Below are positions 44,923-52,923 of a stretch of DNA of 64,000 nucleotides, in pieces. Position 1 is the first letter of the stretch. Each line of letters starts with the position of its first letter. The notes beneath the pieces are model-generated. The model saw nothing but the letters and a program-made list of their open reading frames with translations. It had not been told where the DNA came from and did not search any database. The stretch comes from Parapedobacter koreensis. GTDB taxonomy: Bacteria; Bacteroidota; Bacteroidia; Sphingobacteriales; Sphingobacteriaceae. The stretch spans positions 248,001 through 312,000 of the forward strand of contig NZ_FNZR01000007.1 in the NCBI RefSeq assembly GCF_900109365.1, read 5' to 3'. Both the position numbers and the translations under genes were made by a program.

Positions 44923-46443
44923 TTACGGTGCAACGGTGTATTGAGCCGGAACACCCTCCTTAGGTATGCTCAATTTAATAAACTCCCGCAGGTCTTCATT
45001 CGAAGTGGCCAAATCTTCATACCGTAAGTACATCATGTGGCCGCTCCGATAGCCTTTCCAATGCATCCGATCTTTTAATTTGCCGCTGGGATCAAGATTC
45101 CACATGTTGTATTGTGCATTGAAGTAATCACAAGCTCCATCATAATATCCCGATTGCACCAATAGATGCATGAATGGGTTCATCGCCATGGCTTGCCTTA
45201 AGTCTTCACCTGCCGTTTCAGTTTGCGCCCCATCACGTGGCCAAGGCCGGGTATGTCCAGCTACATAATATTCCAAATCCGTATGGTATTTCAAATAATT
45301 GGTATAATAGTAGTTGTTCGCGGGCGTAAAGATGTGTTGCCAGGTCGTGTTCTCGGGTGAGTAATCCGGTTGTCCGCCCGCCGCCATCCGGTCGATACCC
45401 AAGTAGCGCGAGTCAAGACGGCCTACCGTATATCCCTCCTTGCGCAGCAGCTCCTTCCAGAAAAACTGCGTCGGCACGGCCAAGTTGTGGTCCAGGATGG
45501 ACTGAGCAGAAATACCCAGGTATCGGGCCATGCGATCGGCGATGGATTTTCGCTCGCTTGCATCGATAAACCCACCTTTTGATATGGCAGGAATCAGCTC
45601 GTTGATGGTAAACGACTCCACCTCAGGAAGCACATCCGTTAGGTCCTTTTGTTGCAAATCTGCTGGCAACTTTTTATGATACCAAGCCACTGCCGCATAG
45701 TAAGGTACCATATTGGCATGAGCCACCGGGCCATCCCGCCGGATCCCCAATCCAGTCGGCGATACCAGCACCACACCATTGATATACATCCAGTGCCTAT
45801 TTTGCAATTCCAAGGATAATCCCGATACCCGCGTGGTTCCATAGCTTTCACCCACCAAATATTTGGGCGAAATCCACCGGTTATTACGCGTTACAAACGT
45901 CGTTATCCACCTGGCCAGGTATGCCACATCGTTTTTTACGCCGAAGAACTCTTCCTCCGAAATTCCTTCCAGGGGCCTTGAGTATCCGGTATTTACCGGC
46001 TCGATGTATACAATATCGGCGACGTCCAGCAGCGAATGCGGGTTATCTTCGATACCATAAGGCTGGATGGGGTACCCTTCTTTATCGATCTTTATCCGGT
46101 GCGGGCCGGTATAGCCCAATCGCATCCATAGCGCCCCTGCCCCGGGGCCGCCATTGAATGAAAAAACCAACGGCCTTGTTTCACGATTGGGTACGTCCGT
46201 GCGGGTGTAGTAGGTATAGAAGACGGCCGCCCGCGCCTTCCCCTTTTCGTCCCACACAGGTTGCATGCCCGTTGTTGCACTGAATTTAACGGATGCTCCT
46301 TTGATGACGACCTCGTGTTGCGTGGTTACTGACGAATCCGGATTGAAGCGGATATCCTGCGCCGCTGCTTCCAGGGGCACCAGCAACACACAGATGAATA
46401 ATGCACGAATGAATGACAATGAATAATTGGTTATTCTTTCCAT
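44923..46443 (-). CDS. S10-family serine carboxypeptidase-like protein (subtype A)
   Basis: 506 aa, exported (signal ending LEAAAQ). FNGGPGAGALWMRLGYTGPH motif, Ser200 (GESYGTTRVSG), Asp in GYYDGACDYFN and His469 (RSGHMMYLR); complete triad. It groups with 41920-43401 by the GAGALWMRLGY motif. It is the first of the three tandem S10 genes, 27 nt after the SusD stop, so it belongs to the SusC/SusD transcript. Confidence 0.9.
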   Translation of the reverse strand: MERITNYSLSFIRALFICVLLVPLEAAAQDIRFNPDSSVTTQHEVVIKGASVKFSATTGMQPVWDEKGKARAAVFYTYYTRTDVPNRETRPLVFSFNGGPGAGALWMRLGYTGPHRIKIDKEGYPIQPYGIEDNPHSLLDVADIVYIEPVNTGYSRPLEGISEEEFFGVKNDVAYLARWITTFVTRNNRWISPKYLVGESYGTTRVSGLSLELQNRHWMYINGVVLVSPTGLGIRRDGPVAHANMVPYYAAVAWYHKKLPADLQQKDLTDVLPEVESFTINELIPAISKGGFIDASERKSIADRMARYLGISAQSILDHNLAVPTQFFWKELLRKEGYTVGRLDSRYLGIDRMAAGGQPDYSPENTTWQHIFTPANNYYYTNYLKYHTDLEYYVAGHTRPWPRDGAQTETAGEDLRQAMAMNPFMHLLVQSGYYDGACDYFNAQYNMWNLDPSGKLKDRMHWKGYRSGHMMYLRYEDLATSNEDLREFIKLSIPKEGVPAQYTVAP

Positions 46444-46470
46444 AATGAAAAATATATATTAAAAAATGAA

Positions 46471-47859
46471 CTACTGATAAGCTTCGTTTTGGGCAATGTT
46501 CGGATTTGCGGTTCGCTCTACAGACGGAATAGGCAATACTTGCCTTCCCGGATCGGTCAATGAATAGCTGGGCTGGCTCCCTGTTGTCCGGACAATATTG
46601 GTAAAGACACTCAGCCCCAGCCCCCTCCTGATCACATCGAACCAGCGTTGCCCCTCTCCGACAAATTCAAGCCTGCGTTCATCGAGGATTGCGGCCAATA
46701 CCGCTTCTTGTCCTCCACCCCCGATAGATTCCACGCCAGCCCGCGTCCGCACGGCATTCAAATCAGCCAAGGCTCCCTCCAGGTCATTTTGCTCCGCCCT
46801 CGCTTCTGCCCTTATCAAGTACTGCTCCGCCAGCCTCAGCAATTGGAAGTTGCTTCCGTTTTGCGGATCGCTCCACTTCGTCACGTAATAGGTCTGGTTC
46901 ACCGGATGCTGTGCAAGAAATTGGGATCTTACATCATCCTCATCCGCGATGACAATTTGGTAAGTAGCGCTATGGAGGGAAGTACCACCGCGGCCGCCAA
47001 GCGAAGACGGGAAATACCACCCGCGCAATCCCATCCCATCCGTATTGTTAAATTGCAGTTCAAACAGGCTCTCTTCAGAATTCTCCGTTGTAAATATGCT
47101 GGCAAAAGGAACATCCAGCGGCCTTCCCGCAATCGCGTCCGAGGCATACTGTTCGGCCAAATCCCATTGCTGGTTATACAGGTAATACCTGGCCAACAAT
47201 GCCCGGGCAGCAGGTTTGGTCGCTTTGGCCTTGGATAGTACATTGGACGATCTGCTCTCCGGCAGCAGTTGCAATGCCTGCAGCAAATCCGCCTCGGCCT
47301 GAGCATAGGTTTCGCTTAAGGTGCTCCGCGGCCTAAGGTCTTCATCCGTCACACCGGATGAAGGCGTGAGCACAATCACTGCCCCCAACTGGCCGTATAC
47401 ATTCGGGTACCCCCCAAAAAGACGGGCAAGGTCAAAATAAGCCAGCCCCCTTACCCAGTACGCTTGTCCGATCATGTCATCTTTTGTCGCCTGGCTAATA
47501 TCCATGCTGGGGACATTAGCAATGATGTTGTTGGCAACGTCTATACAGCGGTAAAACGACGTATATAAATCTTCCACCTCAGAATTGTCCACGCTCCAGT
47601 TGAATTGGTCAGCCGCGATTAGCGCATCCCACGAATCCGTCTGCTGTGACATGTCCGAAGCCACATCGCTAATGACCTGCACACGCCACATATAGGGTGT
47701 CTGCAAATTGTTATACATCCCGTTAATAACGCCCTCGGCACTATTAAGGCTTGAAAAGGCCTGATTGCTGGATATTTGCGAAACCGGCTCCAAATCCAGC
47801 AAGCTGTCGCATCCAGACAAGGTGAATAGCCCCACACATATAATTACTAAATTTCTCAT
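46471..47859 (-). CDS. RagB/SusD family nutrient-uptake lipoprotein
   Basis: 462 aa starting MRNLVIICVGLFTLSGC, signal peptide with lipobox LSGC. SusD blocks include AYWVRGLAYFDLARLFGGYP, RLAEQYLIRAEARAEQ and LDERRLEFVGEGQRWFDVIR. A longer frame would need a TTG start at 47868; the ATG at 47859 is better. It lies 12 nt after the SusC stop and is followed by three S10 peptidases. A peptide substrate is inferred from these neighbours. Confidence 0.92.
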   Translation of the reverse strand: MRNLVIICVGLFTLSGCDSLLDLEPVSQISSNQAFSSLNSAEGVINGMYNNLQTPYMWRVQVISDVASDMSQQTDSWDALIAADQFNWSVDNSEVEDLYTSFYRCIDVANNIIANVPSMDISQATKDDMIGQAYWVRGLAYFDLARLFGGYPNVYGQLGAVIVLTPSSGVTDEDLRPRSTLSETYAQAEADLLQALQLLPESRSSNVLSKAKATKPAARALLARYYLYNQQWDLAEQYASDAIAGRPLDVPFASIFTTENSEESLFELQFNNTDGMGLRGWYFPSSLGGRGGTSLHSATYQIVIADEDDVRSQFLAQHPVNQTYYVTKWSDPQNGSNFQLLRLAEQYLIRAEARAEQNDLEGALADLNAVRTRAGVESIGGGGQEAVLAAILDERRLEFVGEGQRWFDVIRRGLGLSVFTNIVRTTGSQPSYSLTDPGRQVLPIPSVERTANPNIAQNEAYQ

Positions 47860-47871
47860 GTTCAGCAAGTT

Positions 47872-50800
47872 TTAGAATGTTAAATTAAGTCCGCCCATCC
47901 ACAAACGGGGTTGCGGCATCACACCCTGGTCGATGCCTATCGTAAGCGCCGAACCACCAACGGAAACTTCCGGATCCAGCCCACTGTACCTGGTAAACGT
48001 CAGCAGATTCTGCCCGGAAATGTAAAACCGCACCTGGCTTGCACCTATCTTTCTTGAAAGGTTTGCAGGCAATGCATACCCCAAACTGACATTTTTGAGC
48101 CGCAAGTAGGACGCATCCTCAACGTGCCGCGAAGGCCGGTAATTGGTGTTGTAATTCACGCTGGCCATCCTCGGGATATCTGTAATGTCCCCCGGGTTTT
48201 GCCACCTGTCCAGTTGTTGTGCCATGAAACCATACGTCTGCTCGCCACCATGCTCCATAAAATACCGGTTGTAGTTAAACACATAATTACCATAACTAAA
48301 CTGCAAGAAGGTCGTCAGGTCAAAGTTCTTGTACCTGAAATTATTGGAAAGCCCACCCTGAAAATCCGGCCAGGCATTCCTGCTGGAAATAAAGCGATCC
48401 CGATTGACATTGAATGTGCTCTCACCATCTCGGGTACGCCAGATGACATTTCCGGTTTGCGGGTCCACGCCCAACTGCTCGTGCACATAAAACGAATAAA
48501 GGGGATAACCTTCTTCAATCCGGACGTAATCTCTCGTAAACTGATTGAAGGGAGAGGCCAGCCGCTTGACGAGGTTTCTATTCCGTGAGATATTCAAGCC
48601 GATATCCCAGCCAAAATCCTCTTTTGCAAAGACTGCCGCATTGATACCAAATTCGATACCCTTGTTTTCGATTTCACCATAGTTTTGCATCATCGAGCTG
48701 TATCCGGTAGAACGGGGAATGGGCACTTCCAACAAAAGATCCTCCGTTTGTTTGTCATAATAATCAACTGACACATTGAGCTTCCCTTTGAAGAAGGCGA
48801 GGTCGACACCAATGTCCAATTGCGTGGTCGTCTCCCATTTCAGGTCGGGATTAGCCAATTGAACGGGGCTAAGCCCTGCATAATCGCCATATGATGCAGC
48901 ACCTCCAGATCCGGGCGTTGCTCCACCACCACCCCGGTAGCCACCTTGCTGCCCACCCCACAATCCCAGCGATGCATAGTTGTCGATACCGCTCTGGTTT
49001 CCAGTGACACCGTAGCTCACGCGCCATTTCCATAGCGAAATCACAGAGAGGGGCTCCATAAACGCCTCGTCAGACATGATCCAGCCCACCGATGCCGACG
49101 GGAAAAGCCCCCATCGGTTGTTGGCACCAAAGCGTGAAGAGCCGTCATACCTTAAGTTGGCACTGAGCAAGTATTTTTGGTTGTAATCATAATTTACACG
49201 GCCAAAAACCGAAGCGATGGCCCATTCATTCTCATCCCCACTTGAGTTGCGGGTTGCTGCAGAAGACACTTTCCGGAAGCTATCGCTGGGGAAACCCTGC
49301 CCGGTAGCTGACGTAAACGCATTACGGTTTTTTTGGAAAGTCGTTCCTGCCAAGACATCAAGGTTATGCGCATTCTGCAGGGAGATTTTATACGTAAGTA
49401 AATTCTCATTGATCCAGTTAAAGTCATTCACCGCGCTGCTACTAGCCGATCCGCCCACCCCTGCACCGGCGACCATCTTGGTATTTGAGTAGTTATCTTC
49501 ATTGACATAACTGTTGTCCAGGCTCCAGGTTGTTCTAAATACCAAGCCTTTGATAATCGTCCAGTCGGCAAAGAAGTTCCCGATAATCCGGGTGTTGTCC
49601 ATGAGGTAGTCCGTTTCGTTTACGATAGCAAGCGGGCTCTCCCACAACGGTTTGTTATACGAACCATCTTCGTTATAAGCCGGTAGATTTGTCGGGTAAA
49701 AAAATGCATTTGCCAAAGCTGAGCTCGTGCTGTTACCGTTTTGGATCCGGTTTCTACGGCTATTGGAATAGAATATACTTGTCCCAAACTTTAAGTTGTC
49801 AGACGCCGAGAAATCCAGGTTTGTTCTAAACGATCGCCGTTTGAAGTTGACAAGCTTCATGATGCCATCCTGATCAAAGTTATTGGCCGATACCATATAC
49901 CGGATACGATCATTGCCCCCGGCAATCGATGCGTCGATATTATATACCGACCCACGCTGCATGATGTAATCGATCCAATTGGTATTTACGGCGTTGGCGG
50001 GGTTAGCATACGGCGGTGCAAAGGCATTGCCGGATCCATCCAATGCATCAATGCTACCATAACGGTCTATCCAGTTATTGCCGGCTGCCTCATTTTTCAA
50101 TAATTCATAGGTAGGTCCGTCCACGCGCAATTCATTCGGATCTCGCCATGCTTTCGACGTGCCAACATACGTAGAAATTGACACCGTTGGTTTTCCAGCA
50201 GCCCCTCTTTTTGTGGTTATCAAGACCACCCCATTGGCGGCCCTTGCCCCATAAATCGCGGTAGCTGCCGCATCCTTCAGCACCTCCATTGATTCAATAT
50301 CTGCGGGGTTGATATCAGCCAGTGGGTTGGTAGGTTGCCCAAAACTGCTCCTTGCCAAGTTCTCGGACACGATAGGCACACCATCAATGACGTATAAAGG
50401 TTCTGAACTTGCATTGATAGACGTGCTCCCCCTTACCCGTACGATAATACCGCCGCCCGGCTCGCCCGAATTGGCGGTCACCTGCACGCCGGGCGCCCTG
50501 CCCTGGAGCATTTGATCCGGGCTTGGCATCGGCAAATCTTTTAGCGTTTCCCCGTCTACACGGGTGATAGCACCCGTAACTGTCCGTTTGCTTTGCTCGC
50601 CGTAGCCTACGACGATCACTTCGTCCAATTGAGACGCATCCTCCTGTAGCTGGATGTCATACGGTCCCTCATTCGTGGTCGTTACCTCTTTTGACAGGTA
50701 GCCGATGTACGATATTTGAATGACGGCGTTTTTGGGTACCCTCAGCGCAAAGTTTCCAGAGCCATCTGTTTTCGTGCCGATATTGGGCTGGTTCTTGACC

Positions 50801-51279
50801 GTGACGGTAGCGCCAGTAAGGCCAGCCCCCGTAGCGTCTTTGACCGTGCCCGAAATGGCCACCTCTTCCTGCTTGCTAACCTCCTTTTTAAGGTTCGCAA
50901 ATTGCATTTTAGGAGGTGTCACGATGATCGTTTCCGAAATAATTTTGTAAGCCATGCCTTGTTTATGGATTACATGGTCAAGCACATGCTGTATTTCCGC
51001 GTTCTTTACATAAATACTCACCAAATCCGACAGTTGGATGACCTCATCGCTGTACAAAAAGCGATAGTCCGTTTGTTTAGTTATTTCGCGAAAAACTTGT
51101 TCGAGGTTTGCATTCTTCAAGGAGAGTGTCACTTTTTGTGCTCTCCCTTCAGCATACGCTCCCGTTACAAATGCAATTAGCAAATAAAACGTGATCTTCA
51201 CGGCGAGTAGGAATTTAGTGGGCGCAACATGCCAACATTTGCTGGTAGGCATATCATTGCCAATTAAAAAGTATTTCAT
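47872..51279 (-). CDS. SusC/RagA TonB-dependent transporter with STN domain
   Basis: 1135 aa. N-terminus MKYFLIGND over the antisense promoter; signal helix; STN domain (KVTLSLKNANLEQVFREITK through ISETIIVTPP, about 50-125); CarboxypepD-regulatory-like domain (ISGTVKDATGAGLTGATVTV); plug (LDEVIVVGYGEQSKRTVTG, VLKDAAATAIYGARAANGV); barrel ending RLWMGGLNLTF. The STN domain should signal to the FecR encoded upstream (51428). In this locus the sigma gene is missing apart from a short remnant, so signalling would need a sigma factor from elsewhere. Confidence 0.95.
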   Translation of the reverse strand: MKYFLIGNDMPTSKCWHVAPTKFLLAVKITFYLLIAFVTGAYAEGRAQKVTLSLKNANLEQVFREITKQTDYRFLYSDEVIQLSDLVSIYVKNAEIQHVLDHVIHKQGMAYKIISETIIVTPPKMQFANLKKEVSKQEEVAISGTVKDATGAGLTGATVTVKNQPNIGTKTDGSGNFALRVPKNAVIQISYIGYLSKEVTTTNEGPYDIQLQEDASQLDEVIVVGYGEQSKRTVTGAITRVDGETLKDLPMPSPDQMLQGRAPGVQVTANSGEPGGGIIVRVRGSTSINASSEPLYVIDGVPIVSENLARSSFGQPTNPLADINPADIESMEVLKDAAATAIYGARAANGVVLITTKRGAAGKPTVSISTYVGTSKAWRDPNELRVDGPTYELLKNEAAGNNWIDRYGSIDALDGSGNAFAPPYANPANAVNTNWIDYIMQRGSVYNIDASIAGGNDRIRYMVSANNFDQDGIMKLVNFKRRSFRTNLDFSASDNLKFGTSIFYSNSRRNRIQNGNSTSSALANAFFYPTNLPAYNEDGSYNKPLWESPLAIVNETDYLMDNTRIIGNFFADWTIIKGLVFRTTWSLDNSYVNEDNYSNTKMVAGAGVGGSASSSAVNDFNWINENLLTYKISLQNAHNLDVLAGTTFQKNRNAFTSATGQGFPSDSFRKVSSAATRNSSGDENEWAIASVFGRVNYDYNQKYLLSANLRYDGSSRFGANNRWGLFPSASVGWIMSDEAFMEPLSVISLWKWRVSYGVTGNQSGIDNYASLGLWGGQQGGYRGGGGATPGSGGAASYGDYAGLSPVQLANPDLKWETTTQLDIGVDLAFFKGKLNVSVDYYDKQTEDLLLEVPIPRSTGYSSMMQNYGEIENKGIEFGINAAVFAKEDFGWDIGLNISRNRNLVKRLASPFNQFTRDYVRIEEGYPLYSFYVHEQLGVDPQTGNVIWRTRDGESTFNVNRDRFISSRNAWPDFQGGLSNNFRYKNFDLTTFLQFSYGNYVFNYNRYFMEHGGEQTYGFMAQQLDRWQNPGDITDIPRMASVNYNTNYRPSRHVEDASYLRLKNVSLGYALPANLSRKIGASQVRFYISGQNLLTFTRYSGLDPEVSVGGSALTIGIDQGVMPQPRLWMGGLNLTF

Positions 51280-51286
51280 ACTTTTG
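51257..51286 (+). promoter_or_regulatory. Antisense promoter over the susC start codon (copy 2)
   Basis: TTG (51257-51259), a 19-nt spacer, TACTTTTG (51279-51286). This is the best match of the three: both boxes fit the Bacteroidota consensus. The -7 box begins at the last base of the start codon complement (CAT 51277-51279). Confidence 0.65.
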
Positions 51287-51292
51287 CCTAAT

Positions 51293-51379
51293 TAAGGGGT
51301 TAAATGATAGATTAATTTGACACAGTTTAGCGTTTAGCCTTCGCCGGGAGTGCTGCCAACACTCCCGCTTTTTCTTTTT
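51293..51379 (+). ncRNA. Predicted cis-antisense RNA over susC leader (copy 2)
   Basis: Terminator CGGGAGTG (51345-51352) with CACTCCCG (51360-51367), loop CTGCCAA, then C and TTTTTCTTTTT. The RNA of about 87 nt starts within the susC leader close to the ATG and runs toward FecR. Just inside it shares AATTAAGG with copy 1, and TTTAGCCTT before the terminator with copy 3. Confidence 0.65.
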
Positions 51380-51427
51380 ACGAGGCTCTTTAGTTCGACG
51401 TTGGTGTTGTTTTCATCTTGTTGGTTT

Positions 51428-52603
51428 TTACGTTATCAATGGATTAGTTAAAAATCGTACGGAGACCTGCTGGCCACTCACTTCAAAGGTAGCACCGCTT
51501 GCATAAGACAGCATATCAAGCACTTCCGATAAATTGGACGAACGTTGGATATTTCCGTTGAACCTTTCTGTCGGTGGTTCGTCTTCAAAGTTTACCGAAA
51601 TGTCATACCACCTGGACAATTGCGCCATGATCTCCTTGATGTCATCGCTTTTAAAGTAAAAATCACCGTTTTTCCAGGCGATGGCTTTCTCAATGTTAGC
51701 CGGCTGCAGTGTGATGTCATGCCCTACCTGCGCCTCCTCTCCCGGTTTCAGCGATTGCACCTTCCCTTTGTTGGATATCGTGATAGCTCCTTCCAATAAC
51801 GTGGCAGCTACCTGTGCGTATGCGTTGATGTTAAAATGCGTCCCCAATACGTGCACCTGTGCGCCACCTACCTCTACCAAGAATGGCTTGGTGGCATCAG
51901 GGGCAACTTCAAAATACGCCTCGCCTTTCAATTGTACAGTCCGCTCCTTATGGCCGAAATGCACGGGAAATGTCAATTCCGACATGGCATTCAACCATAC
52001 TTTAGTGCCGTCAGACAAGGTAAGGTGATAAGTACCTGCCTTCGGAATCAACAAGGTATTGTAAATCAGATCCCCATTGTCCATGGCCTTGGCCGCATAA
52101 GTCAACGAACCCTCGCTTCCGACAATTTCGGTACCATCTTGTTCTTGCAGCTTATCCGCATACGCCCGTAGATCCACGGTCCGGCCATCGGATAAAATCA
52201 ATTGCGCTTTATTACCTCCCGGCTTCACGTCATTGTAAAAGATATTGCCCACTTCAGTCCGGTTCGGTTTGGCGACCGTATCCTGCGGCCGTGAAAACCA
52301 TATCCACAAGACGATCGTGATGGTCGCTGCATACCCGACGTAGCGCATGGCGTGCATTATGCGTTTCCATCTCAGCCCATGGCTTTGCCTACGCATTTTG
52401 GACCACGCAACCTCCGCGTCTATTCCCCTGATGAAATCAATATCCTGTTGTACTTGCTCCATATTCCGGAATGACTCCAGCAGCCGCCGGTTGTCTTCAT
52501 GCTCCTCCAACCAGTGTTGTAATATTACCTGGCCCTCTTCCGAAAGTTGATTCCGTAGGTATTTGCTGATCAATTCGGCGATATGGTATTGATTTGGCCT
52601 CAT
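51428..52603 (-). CDS. FecR-family anti-sigma factor (no sigma gene adjacent)
   Basis: 391 aa. Cytoplasmic N-terminus (about 1-84), one transmembrane helix (YVGYAATITIVLWIWF), a periplasmic FecR domain (AQLILSDGRTVDLRAYADKL, YHLTLSDGTKVWLNAMSELT, VQLKGEAYFEVAPDATKPFL, VHVLGTHFNINAY) and a C-terminal DUF4974-type domain (IKEIMAQLSRWYDISVNFED). It should bind the STN domain of the SusC downstream. Unlike the other two FecR genes in the window it has no intact sigma gene upstream, only a 16-codon remnant. Confidence 0.93.
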   Translation of the reverse strand: MRPNQYHIAELISKYLRNQLSEEGQVILQHWLEEHEDNRRLLESFRNMEQVQQDIDFIRGIDAEVAWSKMRRQSHGLRWKRIMHAMRYVGYAATITIVLWIWFSRPQDTVAKPNRTEVGNIFYNDVKPGGNKAQLILSDGRTVDLRAYADKLQEQDGTEIVGSEGSLTYAAKAMDNGDLIYNTLLIPKAGTYHLTLSDGTKVWLNAMSELTFPVHFGHKERTVQLKGEAYFEVAPDATKPFLVEVGGAQVHVLGTHFNINAYAQVAATLLEGAITISNKGKVQSLKPGEEAQVGHDITLQPANIEKAIAWKNGDFYFKSDDIKEIMAQLSRWYDISVNFEDEPPTERFNGNIQRSSNLSEVLDMLSYASGATFEVSGQQVSVRFLTNPLIT

Positions 52604-52710
52604 TCCTTTCCTGTGGTATCTTTAGGTAAGCTGTCTGTCACGACATTAATACCAGTTAGTTACTATAAAGAAACGAAACGCACGAATTGGGGTGACAAGA
52701 AAGCTATTTT

Positions 52711-52761
52711 TTATTCACAAGAAAAAAAAATAGCAACCAACGCAAAAAATCCGGGGTTTAA
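52711..52761 (-). pseudogene. Remnant of an ECF sigma factor C-terminus
   Basis: On the minus strand the codons read LNPGFFALVAIFFSCE and a TAA stop. The intact sigma gene at the right edge of the window ends FNPELLGLILLFFDK. Both tails have NP, a hydrophobic run and FF. The DNA between each stop and its FecR gene also matches, with AAGAAAC...GAAA and TGACAAGAAA in both. Immediately upstream in frame is a TGA, so the rest of the sigma gene is gone. The remnant is 107 nt before the FecR start. Confidence 0.5.
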
Positions 52762-52875
52762 TCAACGTTTTCCCAGCTCGAATTTGATATTGGCTTTAAT
52801 TGGGTAGCCAAATATTGGAATAGTAATTGTATTTTCCAAATTATAGAAAGATACATTCCAAATAAATGCCCTCAT
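52762..52875 (-). CDS. Short frame resembling the C-terminal strand of an outer-membrane barrel
   Basis: 37 codons from ATG 52875 (or open from a TAG further up) to TGA 52762. The translation ends with alternating residues such as FGYPIKANIKFELGKR, which looks like the last beta-strands of an outer-membrane protein, but it is far too short to be one. It lies directly next to the sigma remnant and may be the other side of a deletion junction. Function as a gene is unlikely. Confidence 0.2.
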   Translation of the reverse strand: MRAFIWNVSFYNLENTITIPIFGYPIKANIKFELGKR

Positions 52876-52923
52876 GCAGCCAAAGCCGGTCTGCTGCTAC
52901 CGTGCTTTGGCCGACATGGAGCA

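Noticed and set aside
52700-52735. AT-rich hairpin GCTATTTTTT/AAAAAATAGC as terminator of the TPR gene
   Set aside because: It may act as one, but it coincides with the sigma-tail remnant and consists almost only of A and T, so I do not list it as a supported terminator.
52583-52807. 74-codon frame on the plus strand upstream of the TPR gene
   Set aside because: Overlaps the FecR start, the sigma remnant and a poly-A tract on the other strand; no recognisable protein features.
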